The translations under genes were made by a program, and so were the position numbers. The notes under the pieces are model-generated. The model did not search any database. It saw nothing but the letters and a program-made list of their open reading frames with translations, and was not told the DNA's origin. A stretch of DNA of 64,000 nucleotides from SIG440 sp045580025 (lineage in GTDB: Bacteria; Bacillota; Clostridia; Monoglobales; Monoglobaceae). Of this stretch, positions 1-9,193 are shown piece after piece; positions within the stretch are counted from its first letter, which is position 1; each line of letters begins with the position of its first letter. The DNA lies in contig JAZNNB010000029.1 of NCBI GenBank assembly GCA_045580025.1, forward strand, positions 62,001 to 126,000. Reading direction: 5' to 3'.

Positions 1-280
1 TTGAATATGTCGCATTCGAAAGCCTCACCACGTTTGCCTTTGGATCAAAGTGATCCGTGAGATTTCCTGCTGTACGCTCAATAATAACATTGTGAAGACC
101 GTTCATATCAAGAATTTTTCTTGCCACATCTGCGCCAGTAAGACCTTTGCTGTTTGCCACAGTGCGATATTTGTTAAAGGTTGTATTCACCTTTGACTGT
201 GCATACATAGCAAAAATAAGTGCCGGCATCACCAAAATTATATATGTCATATCAATTCCATAAAAATATCCAAGTCCCAT
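1..280 (-). CDS. Zinc-dependent membrane protease, YugP family (partial)
   Basis: N-terminal 93 residues of a membrane protein; the rest lies beyond the window start. The start is the ATG at 280, behind a GAAAGG ribosome site. The peptide opens with a hydrophobic helix (about residues 9-25), followed by QSKVNTTFNKYRTVANSKGL and then TAGNLTDHFDPKANVVRLS, the signature stretch just before the HExxH zinc motif in YugP-type metallopeptidases; the zinc site itself is outside the window. The gene is last in the minus-strand run after fmt, a position this family often takes in Clostridia. Family assignment is firm; the substrate is unknown. Confidence 0.8.
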   Translation of the reverse strand, partial: MGLGYFYGIDMTYIILVMPALIFAMYAQSKVNTTFNKYRTVANSKGLTGADVARKILDMNGLHNVIIERTAGNLTDHFDPKANVVRLSNATYS

Positions 281-337
281 TTTTTTGCCTTTCTACCCAT
301 CATTTTTCCCACATCTCTGGGTACGAGATATGTAACA

Positions 338-1267
338 CTACCCCAATATTTCGCCAATTTTTATCTCGTGACCGTTGAGATAGTCCTTAACACGCATAGC
401 TTTTGAACCTTTGAACTGAATTTCATCAATTATTATCGTTTTTCCGTCGCCACAAATCACCTCAAGACCTTTGCTGTCCGCCGCAACAATCTTTCCGCAT
501 TCCCCTTTTGCCGTATTTCCAAGTACAGCACGATAAACTTTCATAAATTCACCCAAATACTCAGTGTGGGCAACCGGCCACGAGTTCATTCCGCAAATAA
601 GATTTATAACCTCTCTTGCAGACTTTGACCAGTCAATTCTCGCCATTTCCTTTGAAATCATAGGCGCATAACAAGAGATACTGTCATCCTGCTTTTCAGG
701 ATTCAGAGTGCCATTTTTAAGTGCAGCAATGGTTTCAATCAGCAAATCCGCACCCATAACCATGAGTCTATCATGAAGTTCGCTTGCTGTTTCATATTCT
801 CCGATAGCCGTTTCGCACTTAAGAAGCATATCCCCTGTGTCAAGTCCTTTTTCCATAAGCATCGAAGTCACGCCGGTCTTTTCTTCACCGTTTAGCACCG
901 ACCACTGAATAGGCCCTGCTCCACGGTATTTGGGAAGAAGCGATGCGTGCATATTTATGCATCCGTGCCTTGGAAAATTCAGTATATATTCAGGGAGAAT
1001 TTTTCCGTATGCCACAACAATTATAAGTTCAGGATTAAGTTTTTCAAGCTGTTCACCAAATGCAAAATCCTTGAGTGTTTCAGGCTGAAAAACAGGGATA
1101 CCATGTTCCTCTGCCAAAACCTTTACCGGTGGTGGTGTAAGGCGGTGGCCTCTTCCTGCCGGCTTGTCCGGTTGCGTAACAACTCCGCATACATTGTCGC
1201 TGGATTCAATCAGTGCCCTAAGACACGGAACAGCAAATTCCGGTGTTCCCATAAAAAGTATATTCAT
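338..1267 (-). CDS. fmt: Methionyl-tRNA formyltransferase
   Basis: Transfers a formyl group from 10-formyl-tetrahydrofolate to Met-tRNA to make the initiator fMet-tRNA in the cytoplasm. The 309-residue protein starts MNILFMGTPEFAVPCL and carries the formyl-transferase signature around HGCINMHASLLPKYRGAGPI (catalytic N, H and later D), then a C-terminal tRNA-binding OB-type domain. The ATG at 1267 is preferred over an in-frame start seven codons upstream because a GGAGG sits at the right distance from it. It follows def closely, so the enzymes that add and remove the formyl group are co-transcribed. Length is normal for the family. Confidence 0.96.
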   Translation of the reverse strand: MNILFMGTPEFAVPCLRALIESSDNVCGVVTQPDKPAGRGHRLTPPPVKVLAEEHGIPVFQPETLKDFAFGEQLEKLNPELIIVVAYGKILPEYILNFPRHGCINMHASLLPKYRGAGPIQWSVLNGEEKTGVTSMLMEKGLDTGDMLLKCETAIGEYETASELHDRLMVMGADLLIETIAALKNGTLNPEKQDDSISCYAPMISKEMARIDWSKSAREVINLICGMNSWPVAHTEYLGEFMKVYRAVLGNTAKGECGKIVAADSKGLEVICGDGKTIIIDEIQFKGSKAMRVKDYLNGHEIKIGEILG

Positions 1268-1284
1268 ATCAAATGCCTCCGAAA

Positions 1285-1749
1285 TCAATCTTCCTCACTA
1301 ATATCAATCCATTCAGTAACCAAATCCATAAACATCTTTCCATCAAGATGCTCGGTTTCGTGACAAAATGCTCTTGCCAGCAAATCCTCACCAGTATATT
1401 CGTGCCACTCACCAAATCTATCCTGAGCTCTCACGGTAACTTTTTGAGGACGTGTAACAATTCCGTATTTTCCGGGATTGCTAAGACAGCCCTCTGCTCC
1501 GGTCTGACTGCCCTCTGTCAAAACTATCTCAGGGTTTATAAGTTCAATGGGGTTTTCGTCAATATCAATAACAGCGACACGTCTTAACACCCCCACCTGA
1601 GGTGCCGCAAGACCTGCTCCACCCGACTCATAAAGAGTGTCGAACAAATCCTCAACAAGTGAGTTAAGTCTCTCATCAAATTTCTCAACTGGTCTGCACT
1701 TTTTAGTAAGTACGTCATCGCCTAATGTAACTATATTTCTGATTGCCAT
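1285..1749 (-). CDS. def: Peptide deformylase
   Basis: Fe(II)/Zn metallohydrolase that removes the N-formyl group from nascent proteins. The 154-residue sequence has all three hallmark motifs: GGAGLAAPQVG (motif 1), EGCLS (motif 2, with the metal-binding Cys) and HETEH (motif 3, HExxH), in the usual order. The ATG at 1749 gives MAIRNIVTLGDDVL, a typical N terminus, and is preferred over an in-frame start eight codons upstream. It lies about 20 bp after priA and 17 bp before fmt in one operon. Confidence 0.96.
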   Translation of the reverse strand: MAIRNIVTLGDDVLTKKCRPVEKFDERLNSLVEDLFDTLYESGGAGLAAPQVGVLRRVAVIDIDENPIELINPEIVLTEGSQTGAEGCLSNPGKYGIVTRPQKVTVRAQDRFGEWHEYTGEDLLARAFCHETEHLDGKMFMDLVTEWIDISEED

Positions 1750-1769
1750 AATCGAAACCTTACCTTTCG

Positions 1770-4007
1770 TCAATACATATTTATCGGATTTATGTCAATG
1801 GTCAAAAATACCGATTTTTTGCCCTTTTCATATTCTTCATAAATGCTTTTTAGGAGGGCGTGTGCCATTCTTGCATTTTTACATTTCATAAGTATTCTGT
1901 ATCTATAATTATTTTTTATCTTGGAAATAGGTGCTTCACCCGGGTCTGTCTTTGAAAAAATATTTCCGTCTTTCTTTATTTCATTGTCAAGACGCTTTCC
2001 TATCTTCTCAATTTCTTCTTTGACAGATTGCTCGTCTTCCCCTGTTACCACTATATATATTATGTCACAAAACGGCGGATAATTCAACCTTTTTCTTTGA
2101 ATAATCTCGTTTTCATAAAAGCCGATATAGTCGTGTTGTCTTGAAAATTTTATTGTGGAATTAAAGGGCTGATATGTTTGGATTATCGCCCTGCCTGAGA
2201 GGTTTCCTCTGCCTGCACGACCACACACTTGAGTAAACAGCGAAAATCCCCGTTCGCTAGCCCTGAAATCATCCACCGCCAAGGTGGTATCAGCTGCAAG
2301 AACACCCACCAGAGTTACGTCGTGAAAATCGAGACCTTTTGTAACCATTTGCGTTCCAAGAAGAATATCCGCTTCGCCATTCCTAAACTTGTCAAGAATT
2401 TTTTCGTGACCACCTTTTTCTGAGGTAGTATCTGTATCCATCCTTAAGATTCTTGCACTTGGGAAAAGTCGGTTTATTTCTTCCTCAATTTTTTGCGTGC
2501 CTGTGCCGAAATATTTCACATACGATGAGCCACAGGACGGACACTCGCTGACATTTCGCATTGTATATCCACAATAATGACAGGAAAGCAAATCTTTTCT
2601 CTTGTGATAGGTAAGTGCGATACTGCAATCAGGACAGTTTATAACCTCACCACACTCCCTACAGGAAACAAAAGTTGAATATCCTCGTCTGTTTAAAAAC
2701 AAAATTGTTTTTTCGCCATTGTCAAGATTTTTTTGTATCTCTCTTTGAAGCTTAAGGCTTATAGGTGACCTGTTTTTATTTTCAAAAAGTTCACCGCGCA
2801 TATCCACCACATCAACAGCAGGCATCGCTCCCTCATTGTAGCGCTTTGTCATTTCAAAAAGAGTGTATTCACCTGTTTTCGCCTTATAAAATTCTGTTAC
2901 CGAGGGCGTCGCTGAAGCAAGCAACAAAACACAATTTTCGTCCTCGGCTCTTTTAGTTGCCACATCTATAGCGTGATACCTTGGTGTAGTCTCCGATTTA
3001 TAGCTGTTTTCGTGTTCCTCATCGAGAATTATTATGCCTATATTTCGAAAAGGTGCGAAAATTGCCGACCTTGCGCCAACAACAACTTTTACCTCACCAT
3101 TTTTGATTTTATTCCACTCATCAAATCTCTCACCTTGAGAAAGAGCACTGTGAATAACCGCAACCAGATTTCCAAACCTTGAAACAAAACGTTCAACCAT
3201 CTGAGGTGTAAGGGATATCTCAGGCACCAGCATAATGGCATTTTTGCCTTTTTCTATTACCTTTTCTATTGCTTGCAAAAACACCTCGGTTTTTCCGCTT
3301 CCGGTAACACCACGAAGAAGTATCTGCTCATTCTTTTCCTCTTCAATGGCATTATACAAATAGTCAATAACCACCTTTTGCTCTGAGGTTGGCTTATATG
3401 CACTGCTCTTTTGATATTTTTCTTCGTTATAAGCCTCTCTTGTGAGCTGCACCTCTTCAACCGCCAGAACCCCAAATTTTTCAAGGCTACGAACAGCGTC
3501 ATAGCTTCCGCCTTTTTCTTTAACAAGCTTTGAAAGTGGCAAAGTTTCTGCCATTAAAAGTGCTTCAATAACACGAGCCCTTGCAGTCGCACCTTTTTTT
3601 CTCATTTCATCTATTTCATCAAAAGCCTCGTCACGTGATATCAAGAGTCTTGCAATCTTCATTGTCTTTTCACGAACGCCTGATGCCATCCCCGGAGGGG
3701 TAGTGAGCCTGATTGCCTGATAAAGTGAACAAAAATATTTTTCGCTCACCCAAAGACACAAATCAAGGAGCCACGGCTGACAAACCGGTTCATCCCCGAG
3801 AATTTTGCTTATGCTTTTAAGGCTTTTATATTCACTGCTTTCTGAAACCGAAACAACTATGCCGTCAACCGTCCGATTACCTTTGCCGAAAGGCACCAAA
3901 ACACGCATACCCGCTCTTACTCTCCCCTCAAGGGATGTTGGTATGCTGTAATCAAAAGTTTTATCAATATTTTGCTCTTTGTTGTTGATTATAACCTTTG
4001 CAACCAT
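1770..4007 (-). CDS. priA: Primosomal protein N', replication-restart helicase
   Basis: 3'-to-5' DNA helicase that loads the replisome at stalled forks. The 745-residue protein starts MVAKVIINNKEQNIDKTFDY, the usual PriA DNA-binding N terminus. It carries Walker A GVTGSGKTE, a DEEH box (ILDEEHENSYK), the cysteine-rich zinc insert (CRECGEVINCPDC followed by CHYCG and CPSCG) and helicase motifs around QMVTKGLDFHDVTLVGVL and GRAGRG. The ATG at 4007 follows a GAGG; an in-frame extension to 4070 would add an unrelated hydrophobic stretch. In B. subtilis coaBC sits between rpoZ and priA; here it is absent. Confidence 0.96.
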   Translation of the reverse strand: MVAKVIINNKEQNIDKTFDYSIPTSLEGRVRAGMRVLVPFGKGNRTVDGIVVSVSESSEYKSLKSISKILGDEPVCQPWLLDLCLWVSEKYFCSLYQAIRLTTPPGMASGVREKTMKIARLLISRDEAFDEIDEMRKKGATARARVIEALLMAETLPLSKLVKEKGGSYDAVRSLEKFGVLAVEEVQLTREAYNEEKYQKSSAYKPTSEQKVVIDYLYNAIEEEKNEQILLRGVTGSGKTEVFLQAIEKVIEKGKNAIMLVPEISLTPQMVERFVSRFGNLVAVIHSALSQGERFDEWNKIKNGEVKVVVGARSAIFAPFRNIGIIILDEEHENSYKSETTPRYHAIDVATKRAEDENCVLLLASATPSVTEFYKAKTGEYTLFEMTKRYNEGAMPAVDVVDMRGELFENKNRSPISLKLQREIQKNLDNGEKTILFLNRRGYSTFVSCRECGEVINCPDCSIALTYHKRKDLLSCHYCGYTMRNVSECPSCGSSYVKYFGTGTQKIEEEINRLFPSARILRMDTDTTSEKGGHEKILDKFRNGEADILLGTQMVTKGLDFHDVTLVGVLAADTTLAVDDFRASERGFSLFTQVCGRAGRGNLSGRAIIQTYQPFNSTIKFSRQHDYIGFYENEIIQRKRLNYPPFCDIIYIVVTGEDEQSVKEEIEKIGKRLDNEIKKDGNIFSKTDPGEAPISKIKNNYRYRILMKCKNARMAHALLKSIYEEYEKGKKSVFLTIDINPINMY

Positions 4008-4088
4008 AGTAACCTGCCTCACAAGACAAAATATAGCCTTCAAAAAAGTCAAAAGGACCACCCAAAACAAGCAGTCCTAAAAAGATAT

Positions 4089-4334
4089 TCAGCTGTTAAT
4101 TTCTTCATCCAAAGCAGTTTCGCTGTCCACCAAACTTTCTGAAGCATTCACAGCTTCAACCTTGCCCTCAAAAATCTCGTTCACTGCAACGGTAACATCT
4201 TTAGATGTTTCAACATTTGAAAGTCTTTCAGCACCGTCCACAAGCTGTCTTGTCCTCTTTGCCGTTTCAATAACCAAAGCATATCTGCTTCCTGTTTTCT
4301 TCACAAGCTCTGTAATAGGGGGATAAATCATCAT
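4089..4334 (-). CDS. rpoZ: RNA polymerase omega subunit
   Basis: Small subunit (81 residues) that helps assemble RNA polymerase by binding beta prime. The sequence MMIYPPITELVKKTGSRYALVIETAKRTRQL matches the conserved omega N terminus (PxxxL, RYxLVxxxAKRAR). The acidic tail is low complexity. It begins one base after the gmk stop and has a good AGGAG site, so it is translated with gmk. Either of two adjacent ATGs could be the start. Confidence 0.93.
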   Translation of the reverse strand: MMIYPPITELVKKTGSRYALVIETAKRTRQLVDGAERLSNVETSKDVTVAVNEIFEGKVEAVNASESLVDSETALDEEINS

Positions 4335-4335
4335 T

Positions 4336-4905
4336 TTACATCTTCTCCTTTTGGTTTTTCATTATATTTTCTATTTCACAAACCGCAACCGACAAATCAT
4401 CGTTTACAACAATAAAATCATATTTGTCTTTCTTTGAAAGTTCATCCTTTGCGGCGCTCAATCTGTTTTTAATCTGCTCATCCGTTTCACTGCCACGATT
4501 CTTGAGTCTCACAAAAAGTGCATCTTCATCAGGCGGTGCAATAAAAATTGAAACAGCATAAGGACATTTCTCCATAACCTTGAGGGCTCCCTGAACTTCA
4601 ATTTCAAGGATGACATCCTCGCCCATATCCAGTTTTTCATTAACTGCATCAACGGGTGTACCATAATAGTTTCCGTTATAGACAGCCCATTCCAAAAACT
4701 TGTCATCGGCTATCATTCTTTCAAACTCGTCTTTGGTTTTGAAAAAATATGTTACGCCATCGGTATCTTCCGCTCTCGGCGCTCTGGTAGTAGCAGAAAC
4801 CGAAACAGAAAGATCATCCCGTTTTGCAACAAGTTGCCTGCAAATAGTGCCTTTTCCCACACCAGACGGCCCCGACAGAATATAAAGTGTGCCTTTATTC
4901 TTCAT
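4336..4905 (-). CDS. gmk: Guanylate kinase
   Basis: Converts GMP to GDP using ATP. The 189-residue protein starts MKNKGTLYILSGPSGVGKGT, with the P-loop at residues 12-20, then the GMP-binding stretch SVSATTRAPRAEDTDGVTYFF and the lid region RLKNRGSETDEQIKNRL. The ATG at 4905 lies 11 bp inside the end of remA and has GGAGA upstream; the longer reading frame only extends into remA. The remA-gmk-rpoZ order is strongly conserved in Bacillota. Confidence 0.96.
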   Translation of the reverse strand: MKNKGTLYILSGPSGVGKGTICRQLVAKRDDLSVSVSATTRAPRAEDTDGVTYFFKTKDEFERMIADDKFLEWAVYNGNYYGTPVDAVNEKLDMGEDVILEIEVQGALKVMEKCPYAVSIFIAPPDEDALFVRLKNRGSETDEQIKNRLSAAKDELSKKDKYDFIVVNDDLSVAVCEIENIMKNQKEKM

Positions 4906-5179
4906 TCTCGATTTCTCCCTCGTCCTTGGTGTCAGCAATATCTTCCTTAACAGCAGCACGTCCCGCAATAGTTTCAGTCTGAATTGCAGAAAGTATTATG
5001 TGGTCACTGTCGGTAATAATAACAGCACGGGTACGGCGTCCGCAAGACGCATCAATCAGGAGACCTTTGTCTCTCGCATCCTGAACAATACGTTTAATGG
5101 GTGCAGATTCAGGGCTGACTATCGCAACAACTCGGTCACCCGATACAATGTTTCCAAAGCCTATGTTTATAAGTTTCAT
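4895..5179 (-). CDS. remA: Extracellular matrix / biofilm regulator RemA (DUF370)
   Basis: DNA-binding protein that in Bacillus activates matrix and osmoprotection genes and forms ring-shaped oligomers. MKLINIGFGNIVSGDRVVAIV and the following SPESAPIKRIVQDARDKG match the DUF370 core closely. At 94 residues it has a short acidic tail (EDIADTKDEGEIENEE) beyond the core. Its stop lies inside the gmk start region, indicating coupled translation. Its regulon in this organism cannot be read from the window. Confidence 0.92.
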   Translation of the reverse strand: MKLINIGFGNIVSGDRVVAIVSPESAPIKRIVQDARDKGLLIDASCGRRTRAVIITDSDHIILSAIQTETIAGRAAVKEDIADTKDEGEIENEE

Positions 5180-5216
5180 AAAATTTCATCCTTCCGCCCG
5201 AAGGCTTTTTCATTTG

Positions 5217-6092
5217 TTATTCAATGTTCTGAATTTGTTCCCTGATTTTTTCAATCTCGGATTTCATATCCACAATAATCTTGGAAATTTCTACATCATT
5301 TGCCTTTGAGCCCATAGTGTTGGTTTCACGGTTCATTTCCTGAATCATAAAATCAAGTTTTTTTCCGATTGGCTGGTCAGTGGAAAGTGCTTTTCTAAAT
5401 TCCTTTATATGACTGCTTAGTCTAACAGTTTCTTCGCCAATATCGGTGCGTTCTGCAAAGATTGCAACCTCTGTCACAATTCTTGCCTCATCGATATTTT
5501 TATCTTCCAAAACCTCTGAAATTTTTCCTTTCAGACGATTTTTGTATTCATCAACAATCTGCGGGTACCTGATTTCAACCTGCGTGAGTTTTTCAGCAAG
5601 AATATCAAGATGGGACAAAATATCTTTTTCCATATTCTTGCCCTCTTCAATCCGCATATTGACAAAGTCTTCTGCTGCCGCTGAAAAAACCTCAAGAAGC
5701 ATAGCTGTTATTCTTTCTTCGTCTTCTTCGTCGCTTTCGATTTTGAAAATATCGTGATACTGGGAAATTGTTGAAATCTTCACATCATCTTCAATACCGA
5801 ATTCAGCAAGGGTACGGAGAGCATCAATATAGTTTTTTGCCACATCCTTGTCAATAGCAATGGTCTTACCACTACCCTCAATGCGGTCAACAGAAATAAA
5901 AATCTCAATTTTGCCACGGGAAATGTATTTTGCCGCCGCCTGACGGATTTTATCTTCCGCAAATGTATAATATTTGGGCATACGGATTGATGCGTCCATA
6001 TATCTGTGATTGACTGATTTTAGGTTTACCTTTACCTCAAAATCATCAAACATTTTCTCGGCTCTGCCAAAGCCTGTCATACTTTTCAGCAT
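5217..6092 (-). CDS. yicC: YicC family protein, endoribonuclease-type
   Basis: The 291-residue protein starts MLKSMTGFGRAEK and ends with the DUF1732 core MIQEMNRETNTMGSKANDVE, both diagnostic of YicC/YloC. E. coli YicC has RNase activity linked to small-RNA turnover; the role in Clostridia is inferred from homology. A conserved acidic patch (DEEDEERITAML) lies mid-protein. The ATG at 6092 has GGAGG upstream and is the first start behind the 6170-6198 promoter, so it heads the housekeeping operon. Confidence 0.92.
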   Translation of the reverse strand: MLKSMTGFGRAEKMFDDFEVKVNLKSVNHRYMDASIRMPKYYTFAEDKIRQAAAKYISRGKIEIFISVDRIEGSGKTIAIDKDVAKNYIDALRTLAEFGIEDDVKISTISQYHDIFKIESDEEDEERITAMLLEVFSAAAEDFVNMRIEEGKNMEKDILSHLDILAEKLTQVEIRYPQIVDEYKNRLKGKISEVLEDKNIDEARIVTEVAIFAERTDIGEETVRLSSHIKEFRKALSTDQPIGKKLDFMIQEMNRETNTMGSKANDVEISKIIVDMKSEIEKIREQIQNIE

Positions 6093-6169
6093 AAGTAACT
6101 GCGCCTCCTCTTGGGGCAAATGGAAACATTTAAGCAATATTTCCGCTATTATAAAATTTTATACTATGA

Positions 6170-6198
6170 ATTATACCATATATTTTCAAAAAAAGCAA
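6170..6198 (-). promoter_or_regulatory. Sigma-A promoter of the yicC-fmt operon
   Basis: On the minus strand TTGCTT (6198-6193) and TATAAT (6175-6170) are separated by 17 bp, with an extended -10 TGG just upstream of TATAAT. It points into yicC, giving a leader of roughly 70 nt. It sits back-to-back with the rqcH promoter. Confidence 0.65.
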
Positions 6199-6206
6199 AT
6201 AAATAT

Positions 6207-6235
6207 TTGAAATTTTTAAACTTTTGTTGTATACT
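6207..6235 (+). promoter_or_regulatory. Sigma-A promoter of rqcH
   Basis: TTGAAA (6207-6212), a 17-bp spacer and TATACT (6230-6235), with transcription expected to start near 6242, about 45 nt before the rqcH ATG. Confidence 0.7.
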
Positions 6236-6286
6236 GTTAAAGATTCGTCTTTTTATAGAACATTTTTTAAAAAAGAGGTTAGCTTT

Positions 6287-8050
6287 ATGGCATTTGACGG
6301 CTTTGTAACATCCGGCATAGTACGGGAACTTAATGAAAAATTAAAAAGCGGCAAAATTGACAAAGTCTACCAACCTGAAAAGGATGAAATTATTCTTTCA
6401 ATCCGCACACGGGAAGGTCTTTTTCGTTTGCTTATTTCTGCGGCAACATCAAACCCCAGAATTCACCTGACAAATATTTCCCGTGAAAATCCTCTTACTG
6501 CACCTCTTTTTTGTATGATAATGAGAAAACATCTTGGCGGTGGAAAAATAAAAGCCATACACCAGATTGACTTTGACCGCGTAATAAAAATTGACATTGA
6601 ATGTTATACCGAGCTTGGTGACCTTACCGAGAAAAGTCTTATGGTTGAAATTATGGGTAAGCACAGCAACATAACGCTTATCCAAAATGATAACAAAATT
6701 ATTGACAGCATAAAGCATATTGACTTCACCACAAGTGCAGTGCGTCAGGTTTTGCCTGGACTCATATATGAGCTTCCGCCAAAACAGGAAAAGTCTCTCC
6801 CAACAGAGTATTCAGCAAAAGATTTTGCGAACATACTTTCTTCACTCCCCTTTGACACACCTCTCGATAAGTTTTTGGTAGGGGAATTTATGGGTATGAG
6901 TCCGCTTCTTGCAAGAGAAATAGTATACCGTGCTACCGGCAATACAAAAGCATTTGCTTCGGAAATCAACGCTGAAATTTTTGCGAAAGACATCAAAAGA
7001 TTTTTTGATGAAATTTTATCTTTCTCTGCGGGGAGCACTGTGGTTTTTGACTTAGAGGCAGAAAAGCCCCTTGCTTTTTCTGCAGTAGCCCTCACGCAAT
7101 ACACCTCTCTTGGAAAAATCAAAGAGTATGATTCTATCAGCGAAGCGGTTGAAACATTTTTTCTGTCAAGAGATATTCAGGACAGGCTTTCTCAAAAATC
7201 AGCAAGCACCATCAAGCTTATCAACAACAATATTGACCGTTGCGAGAAAAAAATTGCATTGCACACCGAAAGTATAGAAAAGGCAAAAGACCGTGATAAA
7301 TACAAAATGTACGGGGATTTGCTCACAGCAAATCTTTACAGAATAGAAAATTCGGCAAAATTTGTGATTTTGCAAAATTATTTTTCTGAAAACCTTGAAG
7401 ACATAAAAATCTCACTGAGCGAAGAGCTTACCCCCTCGCAGAACGCTCAGAGATATTATAAACTCTATACAAAAGCAAAGGCTGCTGAAGAACATTCCAG
7501 AGAGCAGCTTAAAGACGCAGAAAAGGAGAAGTCTTATCTTGAGACCGTGCTTGACAGTGTAACAAGGGCACGCACACCCTTGGATATCGCTGAAATCCGT
7601 GAGGAACTGGCTGAACAAGGCTACATCTCTGCGGGAAACATTAAAAAGAAAAAACAGCAAAAAAAATCAAAGCCTATGCGATTTTTGTCAAGTGACGGCT
7701 TTGAAATCCTTATTGGCAGAAACAACAAACAAAATGACGAACTCACCATAAAAACTGCATATTCAACAGATATGTGGCTGCATACAAAAAATATACCTGG
7801 CTCTCATGTCATTGTCCGTACCAATGGTACCGGGGAGATACCTGACAACACACTTCTTGAAGCGGCGTCACTTGCTGCATATTTCAGCAAGGCTCAAAAG
7901 TCTACCGGCGTTGCTGTTGATTATACCCTGATAAAAAACATAAGAAAGCCCAACGGTTCAAGCCCCGGTTTTGTAATATTTGACACTAATTACACAGTTT
8001 TTGTTGACCCAGACGAAAAGCTTGTTGAGAAACTACGGATTGAGGAATAA
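6287..8050 (+). CDS. rqcH: Ribosome quality control factor RqcH (NFACT / FbpA family)
   Basis: RqcH binds obstructed 50S subunits with peptidyl-tRNA and directs alanine tailing of stalled chains; older annotations call it fibronectin-binding protein A. The 586-residue protein shows the NFACT-N domain (MAFDGFVTSGIVRELNEKL, then ISRENPLTAPLFCMIMRKHL), a helix-hairpin-helix and coiled-coil middle (about residues 180-430), and a C-terminal NFACT-R domain with DMWLHTKNIPGSHVIVR. The ATG at 6287 has a GAGG site; the frame stays open upstream but only into the promoter. The next gene starts two bases after its stop. Confidence 0.92.
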   Translation: MAFDGFVTSGIVRELNEKLKSGKIDKVYQPEKDEIILSIRTREGLFRLLISAATSNPRIHLTNISRENPLTAPLFCMIMRKHLGGGKIKAIHQIDFDRVIKIDIECYTELGDLTEKSLMVEIMGKHSNITLIQNDNKIIDSIKHIDFTTSAVRQVLPGLIYELPPKQEKSLPTEYSAKDFANILSSLPFDTPLDKFLVGEFMGMSPLLAREIVYRATGNTKAFASEINAEIFAKDIKRFFDEILSFSAGSTVVFDLEAEKPLAFSAVALTQYTSLGKIKEYDSISEAVETFFLSRDIQDRLSQKSASTIKLINNNIDRCEKKIALHTESIEKAKDRDKYKMYGDLLTANLYRIENSAKFVILQNYFSENLEDIKISLSEELTPSQNAQRYYKLYTKAKAAEEHSREQLKDAEKEKSYLETVLDSVTRARTPLDIAEIREELAEQGYISAGNIKKKKQQKKSKPMRFLSSDGFEILIGRNNKQNDELTIKTAYSTDMWLHTKNIPGSHVIVRTNGTGEIPDNTLLEAASLAAYFSKAQKSTGVAVDYTLIKNIRKPNGSSPGFVIFDTNYTVFVDPDEKLVEKLRIEE

Positions 8051-8052
8051 AT

Positions 8053-9156
8053 ATGCGTACATTTGTGAAGAAAAACCCAGTTATGTGCATTGCCCTTTCG
8101 GCTGCATTGATTTCTATGCTCTTTGTCCCACCAGACAAAGAGTACTTGTCTTACTTTGATTTCAAAACACTGACTTGCCTTTTCTCTACTCTGGCGGTTG
8201 TATGTGCTCTGAAAAATATTTACTTTTTCAGAATAATTTCTTCAAAAATAATAACCATATTCACCACCGTGCGCTCGGCAATACTGGCACTTGTGTACAT
8301 AACTTTTATCGCATCTATGTTGATTGCAAACGATATGGCGCTAATTACATTTTTGCCTCTTGGTTATTATGTAATAACGTCAACAGACAATCACCGTTAC
8401 CTTGCATTTACTTTTATAATGCAAAATATAGCCGCCAACCTCGGCGGAATGCTTACACCCTTTGGGAACCCTCAAAATCTTTATCTTTATAACTATTTCA
8501 GCATTCCTACCGGTGAATTTGTAAAGATTATGCTTGTCCCATTTCTGATTGCGGTAGCTATGATAACTATTTGCTGTCTGTTTGTAAAAAACGAACCTCT
8601 TTCAATCAGACGAACCTTTGATGCAAACTTAAACATTAGCAGAACTATTATTTACTTAATTCTGTTTGTTGTCTCAATAATAATCGTATTCGGTATAATC
8701 CCTTATATTGCAGGGCTTTTAATTATTGTTGTATCTCTTGCTTTCCTTGATAAGTCGGCACTTAAAAGTGTTGATTACCCATTGCTTGTTACCTTTTGTG
8801 CATTTTTTGTATTTTCAGGTAATATTTCGCGGATTGACATACTCCACGTACTTCTGGACTCTTTGGTAAACCGCCACACTCTTTTGGTGAGTGCAATTTC
8901 CTGTCAGTTTTTAAGCAATGTTCCAAGCGGAATTTTGCTCTCACACTTTACAAACAACTACCCGGCACTTCTTGTTGCAGTGAACATTGGCGGAACGGGA
9001 ACACTTATTGCATCACTTGCAAGCCTTATAACTTTCAGAGAATACCTGAAAAATGACCCCAAAAGCATCAAAATATATCTTAAAAAATTCAGCTTGTACA
9101 ACTTTGGTTTTCTGATTGTACTACTGGTTATTATGGGGTTTTTAATTGGCTTTTAA
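8053..9156 (+). CDS. Anion / citrate transporter-like permease (ArsB-NhaD superfamily)
   Basis: Integral membrane protein of 367 residues with about ten hydrophobic segments. The motif GGMLTPFGNPQNLYLYNYF is typical of ion-transporter (SLC13/ArsB/NhaD-like) permeases, and a second re-entrant-like loop SNVPSGILLSHF lies in the C-terminal half, matching the two-repeat fold. It begins two bases after rqcH with a GAGG over the stop, so it is probably translated with rqcH. The substrate (dicarboxylate, citrate, sulfate or arsenite) cannot be told from the sequence. Confidence 0.75.
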   Translation: MRTFVKKNPVMCIALSAALISMLFVPPDKEYLSYFDFKTLTCLFSTLAVVCALKNIYFFRIISSKIITIFTTVRSAILALVYITFIASMLIANDMALITFLPLGYYVITSTDNHRYLAFTFIMQNIAANLGGMLTPFGNPQNLYLYNYFSIPTGEFVKIMLVPFLIAVAMITICCLFVKNEPLSIRRTFDANLNISRTIIYLILFVVSIIIVFGIIPYIAGLLIIVVSLAFLDKSALKSVDYPLLVTFCAFFVFSGNISRIDILHVLLDSLVNRHTLLVSAISCQFLSNVPSGILLSHFTNNYPALLVAVNIGGTGTLIASLASLITFREYLKNDPKSIKIYLKKFSLYNFGFLIVLLVIMGFLIGF

Positions 9157-9161
9157 CTAAT

Positions 9162-9193
9162 AAAAAAACACACCCTAAAGGGTGTGTTTTTTT
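9162..9193. terminator. Bidirectional intrinsic terminator
   Basis: Stem AAACACACCC / GGGTGTGTTT with loop TAAA, flanked by A and T runs. It lies between the convergent permease and CLC genes and can end transcription from both sides. Confidence 0.9.

Noticed and set aside
4008..4088. Terminator between rpoZ and priA
   Set aside because: Only a 5-bp AGGAC / GTCCT stem with a 15-base loop; too weak to call, and operon continuity is expected.
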